Below, one piece after another: positions 55,270 to 64,000 of a stretch of 64,000 bases of DNA. Below the pieces are notes generated by a model. That model saw only the letters and a list, made by a program, of their open reading frames with translations, was not told the DNA's origin and did no database searches. How positions within the stretch are numbered: position 1 is the first letter of the stretch; every line of letters starts with the position of its first letter. Source of the stretch: Prorocentrum cordatum (lineage: Eukaryota; Sar; Dinophyceae; Prorocentrales; Prorocentraceae); the NCBI GenBank assembly GCA_963575745.1, contig CAUYUJ010014326.1:344001-408000 (forward strand), written 5' to 3'. A program made the translations under genes and the position numbers.

Positions 55270-56004
55270 AGAAACCCTGGGCCAGGGACACAGTGGGCAG
55301 GGGACACGACGTCGCATTGCCACTTGTGTCGACGCAGAATGCGGGAAGGACAAGCATCGGCGCGGGCACCTGCGCCAACAGCGTCACGTCGGGCACGGGC
55401 TGAAACACAGTTCCGTTGAACGCATACCACGCCGCCACGTGGTTCGGGCAAGGTGGCGAGTCTCCATCCATCGACGCAAATAGTGCCCATGTACTGGAGT
55501 AGCTGTGGCCAATCCGCCATGCGTCAAACTCCTGCCCATAGAAGATGTAGAACTGGCCGGACTCGGACTTGTATATTGGACGGTCTCCGGTCGCCGAAGC
55601 TGTCTTGGTGTACAAGCCCATCGGCTCAGGATGCGATAGCTCGCTCCCAGATAGCCGCAGATCGCCCTCGCATTCTAACATTTGACAGACGAGGAATACA
55701 GACGCATCTGATTTTGTATCACCGTTGTCGTTGAAATACACCTGACCATCGGCTTCTTGGAAACAGCGACTTGGGCCGAACGTCCAAAGTCCAGTGCCTC
55801 CCCAGGCGGACGGCATGGCCGAAACACATGTCAAACCAGAGCCCACGAACTCCTCGCAAATCTCAGCTGAAGCGACCTTGTAGTATCCAGTGGGGCAAGC
55901 ATCGGACCCGAGCTCTCCACACACGAAGGGCTGGACAGGGCATAGCTCCCAGCCCGTCGTCGAGATCGAGTAGTCGGAGGTCCACACGATGTTGGTAGAA
56001 GGTA
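55270..56004 (-). CDS. secreted Cys-rich domain exon
   Basis: The minus strand reads WTSDYSISTTGWELCPVQPF, then CGELGSDACPTGYYKVASAE, AMPSAWGGTGLWTFGPSRCF, ADGQVYFNDNGDTKSDASVF, and a second unit GLYTKTASATGDRPIYKSES, GQFYIFYGQEFDAWRIGHSY and GDSPPCPNHVAAWYAFNGTV. The 'CPxGY ... PSxCF ... VYFN' and 'RPIYK ... WRIG ... SPPCP ... W' blocks recur in extracellular dinoflagellate proteins. Regular Cys spacing and N-x-T suggest a disulfide-bonded, glycosylated surface protein. A GT in CAGGGTTTCTCC near 55271 is a plausible donor. Upstream exons, including any signal peptide, were not found; 56080-56310 upstream is a GGCCCxAGA array. Confidence 0.6.
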
Positions 56005-56049
56005 ACCGCCCAGCTCCCCTTGCTGGGAACGACAAGGCGTGTGAAATGG

Positions 56050-56330
56050 TTGCCCGTCCCCTCCCCCCTTGCTCGAATACTGCCTTGGGGGGGGCGAGGG
56101 AAGGGGCGACAAGCTCCGCAGCGCCCGTCCTGGGCCCTCCAGGCTGCGGGGTGGTCCCGGATGGCCCCAGACGGCATCCGAAATAGCACCAGGGAGCGCG
56201 ACTTGGACCAAGAAGGCCCCGACATGCCGCCAAGAGGTCCCCGAAACGACTCCTGGACTCAACGAGAAGGCCATTCTGAAGCATCCGAGAACCCCGCCGA
56301 GAGGCCCAACCTTCAAAAGAAGCAGATGGT
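56050..56330. repeat. degenerate GGCCCCxAGA array
   Basis: Weak 10-11-mer units (GATGGCCCCAGACGGCATCC, AAGGCCCCGACATGCCGCCA). Probably intronic to the preceding gene. Confidence 0.6.
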
Positions 56331-56454
56331 TCCCGACCTAGGCTTTGCCTAGAGGACTCTAACTCTCTTAGCTTAGAGGGGCAGGGCAATGTTCCCCGCC
56401 CCGGGCGGTTCCCCCTGTCCCCGCCCCGCGGTTCCCCCAGTTGCGCCCCCTTAC

Positions 56455-56782
56455 CTTAGCTATGCGTATCTCATCCTAGCTTAGTTTAGCTTAGTTTAGC
56501 CGCATATCATAGCATAGCATAACGCAGCATAGCGCAGCATATCATAGCATACCATAGCCTAGCATAACCTAGCGCAGCCTAGCGTAGCATAACATAGCGC
56601 AGCATCGCGCAACATAGCCTAACATAGTATAGCATAGCTTAGTGCAGCCTAGCATAGCAAAGCAAAGCATAGCAGCAAAGCAAAGGCAAAGCAGCAGCAG
56701 CAACAGCGAAGCAAAGCACAAACAAAGCAAAACAAAGCAAAGCAAAAGCAAAAGCAAAGCAAAGGAAAGGCAAAGCAAAAGC
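56455..56782. repeat. (TAGCA)n then (AAAGC)n pentanucleotide tract
   Basis: About 60 degenerate pentamers: ATAGC/CTAGC/GCAGC to about 56660, then AAAGC/AAAGG to 56782. Confidence 0.95.
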
Positions 56783-56899
56783 CATGTGCGACAGATGCCG
56801 AGCTAGCCTCGATGGCCGGACCGGAGCCCCCGCAAACAGCGCCTTCCGCAGCAATTTCGGCTCAAGCCCGGAGGCCCTGCCACACAGCCGCTCACGCTC

Positions 56900-57715
56900 A
56901 TGTCCCGAGGTTGGCGGAGTGAGGCTTTCAGCGGTGCTGCGCAGCCCGCCTCGGCACCAGGTGGTGCTGCACAGCCCGCCCCGCCTGCTGCGGCCACCGA
57001 CGTGGGCGACGTCGCGTCCAAGCGGAACGACGATCAGCGGGTTGAAGGCAGCGAGATGTACACGGCTGTCGAGGAGGGCTTCTGGGCGTTCGTTGTGCTC
57101 TTTGCGGCTGAGTTCGGCCTTCAGGACATGCATTTCATCACTCGCACGACGCGTGGCACGCGGCACTCGCACCATGCCCGCTTGGGGGGGGTAGAGGCGC
57201 GGGTCGCCAGGCTGATCCAGAGCACAGGCTTGCTCGAGATGGGGGCGCCTGAGGCGAACATCCATTTGACGTATGAGAAGAGCGGGCGAGATGGTAAGGG
57301 CGTTGCTTCTCGGGATTTGCGGCTGACCCACATGCTCGACAACGATCCCGAGTGCTTGTGGAGTGTCTGAAAGACCGAGCTGGCAACTCGGGCCTGTCGA
57401 TCAGGCGGGGCAAGGGCCGCGTCATCCAGTAAGAAGGAATCTGGTTCATCGTTTCCCGAGGGCCAGGACATGCGAAAGGTCCCGATTGGATCCGAGATGG
57501 GGACGCACACCAGCATCAACATCGATCTCCCCGCAGAGCTGACACTTCGGGAGGAGAAAGAATTTATTCGCAATAAATATCTGGAAGCCCAAAAGCAGAT
57601 CGACATGAAAGTCCTCAACGCTCAGCGTGACATGCTTCGACAGATCACGAACAAATCGACATTCACAAAGAAGATATTTCCCTCCCAAATCATGCGCGAC
57701 CGATTTTTTCGGTAG
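56900..57715 (+). CDS. hypothetical gene with one internal TGA
   Basis: One plus-strand frame reads DVASKRNDDQRVEGSEMYTA, then VEEGFWAFVVLFAAEFGLQD, MHFITRTTRGTRHSHHARLG, TGLLEMGAPEANIHLTYEKS, RDLRLTHMLDNDPECLWSV, a TGA (57368-57370), then KTELATRACRSGG, EGQDMRKVPIGSEMGTHTSI, DLPAELTLREEKEFIRNKYL, EAQKQIDMKVLNAQRDMLRQ and FPSQIMRDRFFR with a stop at 57713-57715. Both halves look real and share the frame, so the TGA is an internal stop, a small intron or an error. The start at 56900 (ATG) is followed by a duplicated AAQPA-x-G stretch. The C-terminal part is a charged helix. No family recognised. Confidence 0.5.
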
Positions 57716-57900
57716 CGAAATGGAAAGACCGGTAACGACGTCGCTACCGAAAAATTCGGTAACGAGCGGTCGCGACCGAAAACGCCGTTACCGAAAAAAT
57801 CGGTAACGGTCGGTAACGCCGTTGCCGATTTTTCCGAGCCCTCAATCTGACGAGTTAAATTTGTCAGACCTGACGTTGCCGACCGCTACCGAGTTACCGA
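57700..57900. repeat. CGGTAACG cluster in both orientations
   Basis: About twelve copies of CGGTARCG or its complement CGYTACCG/CGTTGCCG lie within 200 bp, often after a T/A run (TTTTTTCGGTAGCG, AAAAATTCGGTAACG). Alternating orientation gives many small hairpins. The cluster begins in the last codons of the plus-strand gene. Confidence 0.9.
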
Positions 57901-57914
57901 CCGTCGATTACAAT

Positions 57915-58310
57915 GATGAGGTTGTTGGCGACGATGGTGATGGTGATGCTGATGACGATGATGGTGATGATGCTAATGGTAGTAACGATGGTGATGTGTA
58001 TGACATGTCTGGCGATGCTGATGATGCTAAAAGTATGATGAGGATGCGGACGAGGATGATGATGGCGATTACGACGATGATGACGATGGTGATGATGACG
58101 ACGATGATGTTTTTTTTTGATGGTGATGGGCATGCATGGGGTGATGATGGCAGTGATAATTATGACGGTGACGCTGGCGATGGTATTGGCGATGATGATA
58201 ATGATGATGGTTTTGGTGATGATGAGTATGAAGGTGATGGTGATGATGATGAGGATGATGATGGTGAAAGTGCTGATGCTGAGGATGATGGTGAAGGTGA
58301 TGGAGATATC
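57915..58310. repeat. (GAT)n tract
   Basis: GATGATGGTGATG-type repeats on the plus strand. Asp-rich and Met-rich frames ignored. Confidence 0.95.
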
Positions 58311-58559
58311 CGATATTATAATACCGCTCAGAACAGCATTGCCTCAACCTGTTTTACAGTCGCTGCATGGGCGTTCCTTCCGTTTCGTCTCGCATTCCTT
58401 CTTTCGGAATTTTCAGAGAATGAAGATGTGCTAATGCGTACACGTGCACATGTACTAACACATGCAGGGGCTACATCAATTGACACACAGTGGTGCAACG
58501 GGCGAGACCAACGTGAACACGGTGGCGAAACCAGATGGTGAAACGCGGAAGAGAGGAGG

Positions 58560-58815
58560 ATGACTAGGCTGATGTATCTGATGATGCTGATTATGATGTC
58601 ATGACGGCGGTCATGGTCATGCCGATGACAATGACGGTTACAACTACGACGACAACAACGACGATGATGACGATGATGTTGATGCTAATGGTGTTGGGGA
58701 TGACACAATAGTGGTTATCACGGTGATACCGACACCATGGTGATGCCCATGCCATGACGTTGATCATGGGGATGCCGCGGGCGACGGCGATGATGATGAG
58801 GATGATGTCAGACCG
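58560..58815. repeat. degenerate GATG/GACGG tract
   Basis: Diverged GAT repeats with an ATGCCGATGACAATGACGG-like character. No gene. Confidence 0.7.
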
Positions 58816-58972
58816 ACACCATACATGACGCCAGACCTGACGTCAGACCAGTGTCGGGCCTGATGTCAGACCGGACGTCAGACCGACGTCAGACCGACGG
58901 CGGACCTGACGTCAGATCGAACGTCAGACCGAACGTCAGACTGAACGTTCGACCGAACGTCAGACGGGCCGC
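58816..58972. repeat. GACGTCAGACC minisatellite
   Basis: An 11-12 bp unit (GACGTCAGACC, GAACGTCAGACC) repeats about twelve times. GACGTC is itself a palindrome. Confidence 0.93.
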
Positions 58973-58982
58973 CCTTCCTGAT

Positions 58983-59822
58983 TGTGATGACATTGACGAT
59001 GATGATTACGCTGGTGGTGATGCTGATGATTACGACGGTGATGATGAGGATGACGATTTAGATACTGATGCTGATGACGATGATGATGCTGATAATGACG
59101 ACGGCGATGATGAAGTTGACGATGATGATCATGATGGTGACGATCCTGATGACGGTGAAGATGATGATGATACTGATGAGGAGGATGATGATGATTCCGG
59201 TTGTGCTCATGATGCTGACGATGCTGATGTTGGCGATGATGCTGATGATGACGACGATGATGATGATGGCGATATCGACGAGGATGATGATGGCGATGAT
59301 GGCGATGATGACGATGATGATGACGATGATGATGATTATGCTGATGATGATGATGTCGACGAGGATGATGGCGATACTGAGGATGATAATATTGGTGATG
59401 TCGACGAGGATGATTGCGATACTGATGATGATGGTGTCGGTGATGATGCTCATGATCATACTGGCACGCATGATGATGCTCATGAAGATGACGATGAGGA
59501 GGAGGCGGCTGACGGCGTGGATGATAACAATGATGGCGACGATGACGATGACGATGATGATGATGATGGTGATGATGATGATGGTGATGTCCCTGATGAT
59601 GTTGATGATGATGCTGATGATGGTGTCGACGATGGTGAGTGTGATGATGTTGATGATGATGCTGACGGCGATGATGATGATATTAAGGTGATGATGATGA
59701 TGTCATTGATGCTGTTGATGCTGGTGATGATGATGTCGACGATGGTGAGTGTGATAATGTTGATGATGATGCTGATGGCGATGATGCTGATACTGATGGC
59801 GATGGTGATGATGATGACGCTG
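58983..59822. repeat. (GAT)n tract, ~840 bp
   Basis: Near-continuous GATGAC/GATGAT repeats. The ~280-residue Asp-rich frame is a repeat artefact. Confidence 0.97.
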
Positions 59823-59835
59823 ATGCGGATGATGG

Positions 59836-59992
59836 GGCGGACGAGGGGGGATGGGGGAGGAGGGCAGGAGGGGGGGGGGGGGGGGGGGCGGGGCGAAGGG
59901 GGAGGGGGAGGAGGAGGATGAGGAGGAGGAAGAAGAGGAGGACGATGAGGAGGGGGAGGAGGAGGAGGAGGGGGGGGAGGAGGGTGGTGAAA
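59836..59992. repeat. G-run and (GGA)n tract
   Basis: A G17-like run near 59870, then GGAGGA/GAGGAA repeats. Confidence 0.95.
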
Positions 59993-60049
59993 ATGCGTCG
60001 GCGCGTGCCGCCGCCTTCGGGGACGCGTCCTGCCCGACGACCCGTGCCC

Positions 60050-60395
60050 GATCATCAGCATCAGCAACATCATCAGTCAGCATCAGCATCATCATCATCA
60101 TCATCATCCGCATCGATCGTCATCGTCACCATCGCATCATCATCATCGTCATCATCATCGTCATTCGCATCAGCAGCATCAGTATCATCATCACCATCAT
60201 CATCATCGTCACCAACACCGCCAGCATACTCATAAGATGTTTCATCATCGCCCTTATCATCATCCGCATCGTTGTCAGTTTCGCCATCACCAACAGCATC
60301 AGTATCATCAGCATCATCACCATCACCATCACCACCATCAGCAGCACCATCATCACCATCAGCAACATCAGCATCGTCACCACCACCACCTCATC
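60050..60395. repeat. (CAT)n tract, then (CTC)n to ~60540
   Basis: CATCATCAGCA repeats on the plus strand, the reverse-complement class of the GAT tracts at 57.9-59.8 kb, then TCCTCCTCC to 60530. Confidence 0.95.
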
Positions 60396-60539
60396 CCACC
60401 TGCTCCTCGGTATCTTCACCTTCTCCTCATCGTCGCCCCCCGTCTCATCCGCATCCTCCTCGTCTTCCTCGTCCTCCGCCTCCTTCTCATCCTCCTCCTC
60501 CTTCTCCTCCCCCCCCTCTCCCTGGTCGTCATTCCTCCA

Positions 60540-61590
60540 CGCGCCTTTTCTTGCGCGTCGCCTGCGCCGTCTCGCGGCGCTGTTTCATGCGCCGATTGGC
60601 GCAGCTGCGCACCCGCGAAGCGGTGGAGGACGGGCGAGGATGGCGAGGCGGTTCTTGACCCACGATCCGAACAGTGGCGGACGATGCGCGGAGGGGGCGG
60701 GGGGTGGGGCCGACGGGAGGGGGCGGGCGGGGCGAGGGTACGATGGGCGAGGGATGGGGGTTGGAGGATGGGGAAGATAGGAGGGTAATTGGAGGGCGAT
60801 GCGACATCATTGTCGACGCGTGGACGAGGGAGTGCGACTGCACAGTGGAAGCCCGACCACAAGAAACCTTCCGCAAGGATCGCAACCTTGGGACCTCAGG
60901 GCGCACATTGCTTTTTGATGCGAGAACGTCTAGCCTTCCACCGCAAAGCCGTCGACACCCAAGAAACCCAATGCACACTGGCGGAAAACATTATGTTTCT
61001 TGGCGTTGGCCCCCCACTGTAACGCGCCAGCTCGCAGCCCACAGCGGAAGGCAGAGCGCCAGACCTTCATTCCCTCATCCGCCCGTCGTTCCCTTCCCCC
61101 CCAGACATCCCCATATCCAATCTCCTCCCGCGCCCCCCTCCCAGGCCGCCCCCCCTCCCCTCCCACGCCCATCCGCGTACCAGGGAAAGCGACACTCGCC
61201 CCTCACACTTCTCCCCGTCCATCACTGCTTGTCCGACCCCAATCCTCCTCATCCCCCTCCCATCGGGCGTGCCGCGGGCATTCCGCCAGCCATCTAGTCG
61301 TGACAGCACCGTGTGAACTCGAGGTCCGCCACCCGACATGGGGCGCGCGTGGGCGCTCTGTCTCCCCGTGCCCCCAGAGCGAGGGAAGGGGGCAGGGGAA
61401 CAGCCACGGGAGGGGCCGTGCGATGGAGGAGAGGGGGGGGAGGGGCAGATGACGAAGGAAACGGGATGAGCAAGGGGGGGGGAGGTGAGTGGGGCACCCT
61501 AATCTTCACCCCTCCGCCTCCCCCATATCCTCCCTCGCCTCTGGCTTTCCACTTCTCATCCTCCTCCGCCTCCCTGTTCTCGCACCCCAC
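60540..61590. other. no gene seen
   Basis: GC-rich, Arg/Pro-rich frames only. A G-rich block lies at 60685-60780 and a C-rich block at 61060-61160. May contain the 3' part of the following minus-strand gene, but nothing convincing was found. Confidence 0.5.
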
Positions 61591-61604
61591 TTCCCTATGC
61601 CCAT

Positions 61605-61695
61605 CAGCACCACCATCATCACCCACAGTACCATCATCATCAGCATCATCATCATCATCATCATCATCATCCTCATCATCATCATCACCACTACC
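61605..61695. repeat. (CAT)n tract
   Basis: Pure CATCATCAT on plus. On the minus strand it begins right after the last good coding codons, so it is probably intronic. Confidence 0.93.
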
Positions 61696-64000
61696 ATATG
61701 GGGGCACCATTGCGGTTTCCATGACAAAGTCCCGTGTATGTCTGCCGCACCTAACCTTCTCTGCGATTTTGCTACACACCTTGTTGATGGGTGTTCCTAC
61801 GGCCGAAGAGGCGCCGACACGTGTGATGAATCGTTGATAATCTTCGGGCTGGTAGCACCACGCGAAACGTGGATTGAGTGGTGTCTGGCGCACTAAGTGC
61901 CATAGGAAGTGGTGCTTGTTCACAACAGAATACTTGTATTTCGGGGGAACACCTTTAAACGCCCTGTCAGACAAGTATTGGTAGCACGTGAGGTAGTTAT
62001 CCGCCGATGTCCTGAGTTGCGCGCACCCGGCGGGCGATAGAAAGAGCCCGCCCTGCTCGATGGTGGTATGCACCTGGCGCAAGCTCTTGAGCTGTAGTAC
62101 CCTGTTTTTTTCTCCGTGGAGCCATCGTTGCACTCCCTGGCCAGCGCCATGGCCACCCTAGCGAGAGAACGTGCTTGCGCTGCCTTTACTGACTTCGACA
62201 ATACTGGGAAGTCGGAGCGGGGGGGGCCTTCGTCAGCAACGAACGTGCCGAACTTGAAATGGGTGATGCGGTGATCTAAACCGAGTTCGTCGTAGAGTTC
62301 CTGGATGCGTGCCCAGAGCCGCTCCACTATAATCGTCCTAACCCCGTGCTCCTCTTCGCAAACAATCTCGTAAAACAAGTTGGCGACGCTGTGGCCCGTG
62401 ATTCCCAGGTCCATGGTGTGCATCACATCAAGCGATAGGGAATGCAGGGAGACCCCCCATATATTGTATATCGGATGGTCCACTACATAGTGTCGCGAGT
62501 GGTGCTTCCAATGGTTGGGTGGATCAGCATTGAACTCGTTGAACGGGTTGTCTGCTTTGTTGCACGGGCACAGCCAACAGAACTCGTTGCTATTAGACCC
62601 TGGCATCTGCAGGTAGTTCGAGTAAAACTCGAGGTCGCCCAGGATGGCGTATAGAAGCCCTCGGTATTTCGTGTCGGAGTCGGTCAACCACCTGTTTGCC
62701 AACTTGGCCCTCTCTGGATCTAAACGCATGCCGTTCCAGTCCGACCCCCTCGGCACACCAAGGGACACCGTTCGGGGAGGCCCTCCTTCGCTCCCGCTGG
62801 CCCACTCACGCCCCCCTTTCCGACCGTGCCTGCCCTCCGCCCTTGCACGCGGCGCCCTAGCAGCGCGACGCCACCGCGCCGACCGCGCAGCGAGCCAGGC
62901 CGTGCACTGGGCGCCGTAGACACGAGCGGGGGAGAGAGATGAGCAGGATAGAAGGGGTGGCCCAGACAACATGTGACAGTGCACAACACCACGGTAGCCA
63001 CGACACGACGACATGGGGTGATTGCGTGCACGGAGCGGCGTAGCCTTCCCAATCTCTCGATGGGTGCTTCCCCGACGCCAGCGCATTGAAGGGCCACCGA
63101 AGGATTTTCCATATATGTATGAAGGTGTCGCACCCGTGCTTGTTTTGTTTGGCAAGCGTGCTCAGGGGCCACGAAGCCAAGGCCACTGTCAGGCTCTTTG
63201 TGTTGCCCTTGGCCAGCAAGCTCGCCATGCTGATTGATGCCAGCGAGTCTCGGGCAAGGAACTCGGCCCCGTCACCGCGCACCCGCAATGGGATGCACGT
63301 GGAGGCGCGGTCGCGGACGTCCCATACAGGGTGACCACGTAGTCGTGGCTCGTTCCTGAGACGTGTTTGAGCGGCCGCTTCCTGGATCAAGCGAAAACGG
63401 TTAACGACAGACGTGCGTGTATATGCACGCATGTCGGTAACCGCTGCCGTATATATAACATGATACAAATACATGTATGTATGTAGATATATATGTATGT
63501 ATGTATGCATTTGCACAATGGTACAATGCATATACACACCATGCGTGCACGACCATATACATTGGGGCTGTAGGCGGGTTGGTTAGTTGTAGGTGGGTTG
63601 GGGGCGTTGTAGCTTGGCTGGGTAGGTGGATGGTTGGTTGTGGGTGGGGTTGGGGGCGAACTAGGTTGGTTAGCCATTCGGTGGCACCCTAAACTCACGC
63701 ATTAGACATGTGTACGAATATACATAGACATGCCTGCAAAACTATAAAATGCGCGTCCTGCTGGCATGGTCCCAGAACTCACCCACGCCGGAGGTCCCGA
63801 AGATGTCGTGGAACTCCGAGGGGTAGTTGTGAAACAATGCTGAAAACCATTCGTGCGGTAATAGGACCGAGCACGTCGCGTCCGTCACTGTATTGGTTTT
63901 CGGGTCCAAGCACGGGACCTCGATGTCCAAGGGAAAGGGCAATTTGCTTTTGCCAAGCATGGTGTTGAGCTGCGAGTGGATGTTGCCAGGGTAGTTGCCC
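61696..64000 (-). CDS. transposase-like gene, 5' end beyond the window
   Basis: Exon at 64000-63766: NTMLGKSKLPFPLDIEVPCL, then CSVLLPHEWFSALFHNYPSE, FGTSGVGEFWDH. A 384-bp GC-AG intron (63765-63382) follows. Exon from 63381 to about 63057: EAAAQTRLRNEPRLRGHPVW, then AKQNKHGCDTFIHIWKILRW and FNALASGKHPSRDWEG. After a ~300-bp intron with unresolved ends, the last exon (about 62757-61696): RAKLANRWLTDSDTKYRGLL, YAILGDLEFYSNYLQMPGSN, CWLCPCNKAD, VSLHSLSLDVMHTMDLGITG, SDFPVLSKSVKAAQARSLAR, LNPRFAWCYQPEDYQRFITR. The D-x2-H-x2-D-x-G block, CWLC pair and gene shape resemble TNP2/CACTA-type transposases and many-copy dinoflagellate genes. A T7 run at 62105-62111 breaks the frame; an eighth base repairs it. 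Confidence 0.5.
63420..63690. repeat. TATG microsatellite and GGTTGG-rich tract
   Basis: (GTAT)n near 63470-63510, then a GGTTGGTTAG/GGTGGGTTGGGGG-type G/T-rich stretch at 63575-63670. Both lie in the first visible intron of the transposase-like gene. Confidence 0.85.

Noticed and set aside
58851-59921. ~350-codon Asp-rich frame
   Set aside because: Direct translation of a (GAT)n tract, with neighbouring frames equally open; no unique sequence.
63575-63670. Interstitial telomere repeat
   Set aside because: G/T-rich, but TTTAGGG units in tandem are not present.

Overview
The window looks like nuclear DNA of a core dinoflagellate, perhaps a Prorocentrum-like species (genus is inference). The signs are: a GC-rich background with very sparse, fragmentary coding DNA; GC-AG as well as GT-AG introns; genes in long same-strand runs; secreted Cys-rich/fibrinogen-like exons; PIF1-like helicase fragments; transposon-like genes; a cytosine C5-methyltransferase-like gene; and a very large load of micro-, mini- and satellite repeats. 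I found no prokaryotic operon, rRNA, tRNA or CRISPR. Exon limits were worked out by eye. Those given as exact were checked for splice dinucleotide and phase; the rest are approximate.

Layout. 0-5.2 kb: microsatellites, two clusters of one ~130-bp satellite (0.69-1.2 and 4.1-4.7 kb) that flank a 90-bp minisatellite, and the 3' end of a PIF1-like helicase gene (+). 5.2-12.1 kb: a minus-strand coding cluster broken by frame changes and a stop, with a retropepsin-like piece upstream, a minisatellite-encoded repeat in the middle and a RING-type zinc finger at the end. 12.9-18.3 kb: a minus-strand gene for a Cys-rich/fibrinogen-like secreted protein. Its ~3.9-kb intron holds a second, decayed PIF1-like helicase (+). 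18.4-26 kb: mostly repeats (63-bp satellite; degenerate GGCCCAAGAC arrays; a ~0.9-kb dispersed repeat with a second copy at 53.3 kb).

26-51 kb: at least three minus-strand genes, head to tail. Gene A (51.2 to 39.45 kb) is a large multi-exon protein without a recognised domain. Gene B (36.63 to 33.04 kb) is a two-exon C5-methyltransferase-like protein whose 1.7-kb intron is filled with large palindromes. Gene C (32.12 to about 27.4 kb) is a multi-exon protein with an acidic, duplicated tail, and a further hypothetical ORF follows to 26.29 kb. A and B both carry a VVDLT SUMO-interaction-like motif. The run may be a host gene array or a set of element-borne genes.

51-64 kb: palindromes and foldbacks, tandem repeats, a minus-strand secreted-domain exon (55.3-56.0 kb), a plus-strand gene with one internal TGA (56.9-57.7 kb), long (GAT)n/(CAT)n tracts, and a transposase-like minus-strand gene (61.7 kb to beyond the window end). 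Several frame breaks sit in homopolymers (A7, C12, C4), so some 'pseudogenes' may be consensus errors.
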